Source of the DNA: JABMRP01 sp964444795
GTDB taxonomy: Bacteria; Planctomycetota; Planctomycetia; Pirellulales; Thermoguttaceae
Reading direction: 5' to 3'
Length of the DNA stretch: 24,869 nt
Assembly (NCBI GenBank): GCA_964444795.1
Contig: CAYUIQ010000127.1
Location: 1 to 24,869, forward strand
The notes beneath the pieces are model-generated. The model was not told the origin of the DNA. It saw nothing but the letters and a program-made list of their open reading frames with translations, and ran no database searches. A program made the translations under genes and the position numbers. The stretch's first letter is position 1, and each line of letters starts with the position of its first letter. Below, piece by piece: positions 22,405 through 24,869 of this stretch.

Positions 22405-22418
22405 GCTATCATGATAGC
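22405..22418. promoter_or_regulatory. 14-nt perfect palindrome GCTATCATGATAGC
   Basis: This dyad is 93 nt before the start of the di-haem gene. Its TATCAT could serve as a -10 element and the dyad as an operator. The 214-nt spacer 22297-22510 holds it and the repeat at 22362, otherwise nothing recognisable. Confidence 0.35.
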
Positions 22419-22510
22419 GAGTATTGGCCCCCGGATCAGGCTGGATGGGACGGGTTTCCCACCCTGTGGTTGGCTGTTTAACGAACGTGCAGAGCCCTTG
22501 GGAGAATCGT

Positions 22511-24869
22511 ATGCGGTTGCGATACCCGTGCAGCGTGATGGTATTCTGCGTGTTTCTGGTCGTTGCTTCGAGTGAGCAGTTGGGACTGGCTGCGCTCCAA
22601 GGGAACCTCGCCCGGAAGGCCACCGTCTCGGCAACCTCTACCCACGACGATCGTTTCCTGGCGAAGTTCGCCGTCGACGGGGTGGTTCCGGCGCGCGACT
22701 GTACGCAGGCCGAATTGGGATACGCCTGGTGCGTGCTGAAGGACAAGACCGGCGACCGTGCGGATTTCACCTTGCGGTGGAAGGAGCCGGTCGACGTGAC
22801 GGAAGTGGTATACTTCGGCCGTACCGCATGGATGATGACGGAGTGCTTCCGAGACTTCGAGGTTTATCTCGACGAATCGAGAGAGCCGGCCGTCACGGGG
22901 TCGTTTCAGATGATTCACGGCCCGCAGCGGATTAGGCTTCCCAAGCAGACGAAGGTCGGGAAGATCACCATCCGCTTTCTCAACTCATACGGAGGTATGA
23001 ACCCGGGCGCCGCGGAGATTATGGTCTTCGCCGCCAGTCCGTCCGATGAGGATCTGGCACAAATCGTCAAACGCAGTGGGCAGGTTGCCACGATCGGGGA
23101 GGATACGACCTGGGTAAAGGAGATCGAAGGCAATCGACTGGTGGTGATCCAACGACACGAGATCAACCCGACTCACGTTTACACGTACCATGCCGAGGAC
23201 TTTCGGCCCGGAGGCGGATTGTACATACTCTCGGTCGCCGACGGCGAAACAACCCTGCGGGAGTTGGTCGCTTCGCCCGCCGGACAGATTCTCGATTGCG
23301 ATCTTTCTTACGATGGCCGGGAGATCCTGTTCAGTTGGAAGACGCGCGCGGATCGGCCGTACCAACTCTATCGGATCGACGTTGACGGTGGCGAGCCGGT
23401 TCAACTCACCGACGGCGACGCACACAACTTCAACGCCTGTTGGCTGCCGGACGGGGGAATTGCGTTTCTCTCGACCCGCAAGCCGGCGTTCGCCTACTGC
23501 TGGACCTCGCCGGTGGGCGTGCTGCATCGGATGGATCGTGACGGGGCAAACGTGCGGCGGTTGTCGGCCAACTATCTGAATGACTTCACGCCGAGCGTTA
23601 CCACGGACGGCCGAATCATTTACAGCCGCTGGGAATACGTAGACCGGCCGGCAATCCCCATTCAGAGCCTCTGGACGATCAACCCGGACGGCACCGGATT
23701 GTCGGTGTTTTTCGGCAACCGGGTGCTCACGCCGGGTACCTTCATGGAAGCTCACGCCATACCGGGGACCACGAAACTTCTCTGCACGATGACCGGGCAC
23801 GGCGGCCCCTGCCGTGGCGCGATTGGCATCATTGATCCCGCGCATGGCGTCAATGCCCAAGCAGCCATACGCAATCTCACGCCCGAAATCGGCATTGGGC
23901 AGGTCGATCGTGGTTTCTCAACCCACGACCGTGTTCGAGGGCCGTACGAAAGTCCGTACCCGGTCGATGGCGAGTATTTCCTTGTTTCTCGACGCGGCAC
24001 TCTGCTCTTGCGTGATTACCGGGGCACTCGTCAATGGGAAGTGCTTCGACCCGACGGCGGACTTGGATTCTACGGTGCCCGGCCCCTTCGTCCTCGGCGA
24101 CGTCCTCCGTCGATCCCTTCGCTGCTCCCGGAAGAACCAGACAACTGGGCAACCGTATGTCTCCAGGATGTGTATAACGGACTCCAGCCATACGTGAAGC
24201 GGGGCGAGGTCAAACAGATCTGCGTGGTCCAGGAAATCGAGAAGAGTCGGCTCGCGCCGCTTGACCGCAGGGCGTTTGGGTTTCAGTTTCCAGTCGTTTC
24301 TTGCGGTGCGACCTACGCGCCCAAGAAGGTCTGGGGATACGTCCCGGTGGCCGACGACGGTTCGGCCGTCTTCAAGGTACCGGCGGGCGTACCGATCTAC
24401 TTCATGGCGATCGACGCGGAGGGACGAGCTGTCCAGCGTATGCGGAGTTTCACGCATCTCATGGCCGGCGAAGTGCAAGGCTGCGTCGGGTGCCATGAAA
24501 ACCGGCTCACTTCATCCGGCGTGCGGGAAATGCCTGCGGCGTTGTGCCGTGAACCGCTGGAACTATCTTCGCCGGAGTGGGGAGTCAGGGGATTCAGCTA
24601 TGCCCATATTGTCCAGCCGGTGTTCGATCGGCATTGCATACGGTGTCACCATTCCCTCGAACCCTCGGAGGGCGTTGACCTGACCGGCGATCTGACCGAT
24701 TTCTTCAATGTTTCCTATGAAGTGCTCGCCCGGCAGGGCACGATCGCCACCAATCCCAATCAGGGCGGGCTCTCCCGACGGGGGCAGCAAGTCGGGTCCA
24801 ACCCGTATACGAAATGGATCCCAACGTACAACGGAGCGGAGGACAACATTCTGCACATTGATCCGAAGA
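22511..24869 (+). CDS. Secreted multi-domain di-haem protein, HzsA-related (C-terminus outside window)
   Basis: One uninterrupted frame runs from ATG 22511 (GGGAGAATCGT before it) to the window edge, 786 codons. It is not visible as a closed ORF because the stop lies outside. Residues 1-27 are a signal peptide (VMVFCVFLVVASSEQLGLAA). Residues about 30-175 resemble an F5/8-type or galactose-binding-like domain (DGVVPARDC, VDVTEVVYFGRT, GKITIRFLNSYG). Residues about 250-560 are a TolB/WD-like propeller (YDGREILFSWKTRADRPYQL, RIIYSRWEYVDR). Two CxxCH haem-c sites follow: C658-VGC-H662 and C709-IRC-H713. The last part fits the planctomycete family called hydrazine synthase alpha-related, which is widespread and mostly of unknown function outside anammox bacteria. 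A periplasmic redox or polysaccharide-related role is an inference. Confidence 0.85.
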   Translation, partial: MRLRYPCSVMVFCVFLVVASSEQLGLAALQGNLARKATVSATSTHDDRFLAKFAVDGVVPARDCTQAELGYAWCVLKDKTGDRADFTLRWKEPVDVTEVVYFGRTAWMMTECFRDFEVYLDESREPAVTGSFQMIHGPQRIRLPKQTKVGKITIRFLNSYGGMNPGAAEIMVFAASPSDEDLAQIVKRSGQVATIGEDTTWVKEIEGNRLVVIQRHEINPTHVYTYHAEDFRPGGGLYILSVADGETTLRELVASPAGQILDCDLSYDGREILFSWKTRADRPYQLYRIDVDGGEPVQLTDGDAHNFNACWLPDGGIAFLSTRKPAFAYCWTSPVGVLHRMDRDGANVRRLSANYLNDFTPSVTTDGRIIYSRWEYVDRPAIPIQSLWTINPDGTGLSVFFGNRVLTPGTFMEAHAIPGTTKLLCTMTGHGGPCRGAIGIIDPAHGVNAQAAIRNLTPEIGIGQVDRGFSTHDRVRGPYESPYPVDGEYFLVSRRGTLLLRDYRGTRQWEVLRPDGGLGFYGARPLRPRRRPPSIPSLLPEEPDNWATVCLQDVYNGLQPYVKRGEVKQICVVQEIEKSRLAPLDRRAFGFQFPVVSCGATYAPKKVWGYVPVADDGSAVFKVPAGVPIYFMAIDAEGRAVQRMRSFTHLMAGEVQGCVGCHENRLTSSGVREMPAALCREPLELSSPEWGVRGFSYAHIVQPVFDRHCIRCHHSLEPSEGVDLTGDLTDFFNVSYEVLARQGTIATNPNQGGLSRRGQQVGSNPYTKWIPTYNGAEDNILHIDPK

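Noticed and set aside
1..24869. CRISPR arrays or rRNA genes
   Set aside because: No regularly spaced repeat-spacer pattern or rRNA-like sequence was seen; repeats here are hairpins or short tandem units.

Overview
The window looks like a piece of a planctomycete chromosome, most probably from the Pirellulales side. The grounds are high GC content, two Cys-type sulfatases, a membrane Ser/Thr kinase with a C-terminal helical-repeat region, a secreted Cys-rich repeat protein, a di-haem protein resembling the planctomycete HzsA-related family, integrases of planctomycete type, and many short hairpin repeats after or between genes. The assignment rests on recognised protein families, not on a marker gene.

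Left part (1-5.4 kb). A secreted Cys-rich repeat protein (minus strand, cut by the window edge) is divergent from a secreted coiled-coil protein (1093-2382). Then come an integrase N-terminal fragment, a hairpin terminator and tRNA-Glu(CTC). A minus-strand pair follows: a PLD-type phosphodiesterase and a Ser/Thr kinase.

Central core (5.4-13.3 kb). Cobalamin-dependent methionine synthase (metH), a 58-aa ORF and a phosphoglucomutase/phosphomannomutase overlap end to end (1 and 4 nt), so they look translationally coupled. The mutase carries an 89-nt nested palindrome in frame, between its first two domains. A Tat-exported sugar-phosphate isomerase-like TIM barrel, with its own good promoter, is followed by a sulfatase.

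Accessory and decaying part (13.3-22.3 kb). A two-gene HEPN-like module (overlap 8 nt) and a cluster of dispersed repeats precede a second sulfatase that has lost its normal start. Beyond its broken end lie a tyrosine recombinase, a convergent excisionase-like gene, a reading frame split by one in-frame TAA, a frameshifted PQQ-type beta-propeller pseudogene, and an alpha-L-fucosidase (GH29) with a large internal deletion. The region has the look of past integration followed by deletion.

Right edge (22.5 kb to end). A long secreted protein runs off the window: an F5/8-like domain, a beta-propeller and two CxxCH haem motifs.

Strongest candidates for something new: the in-frame palindromic element in the mutase gene, the two-gene HEPN-like module, and the 58-aa coupled ORF. 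All family calls were made by eye; no database search was run.
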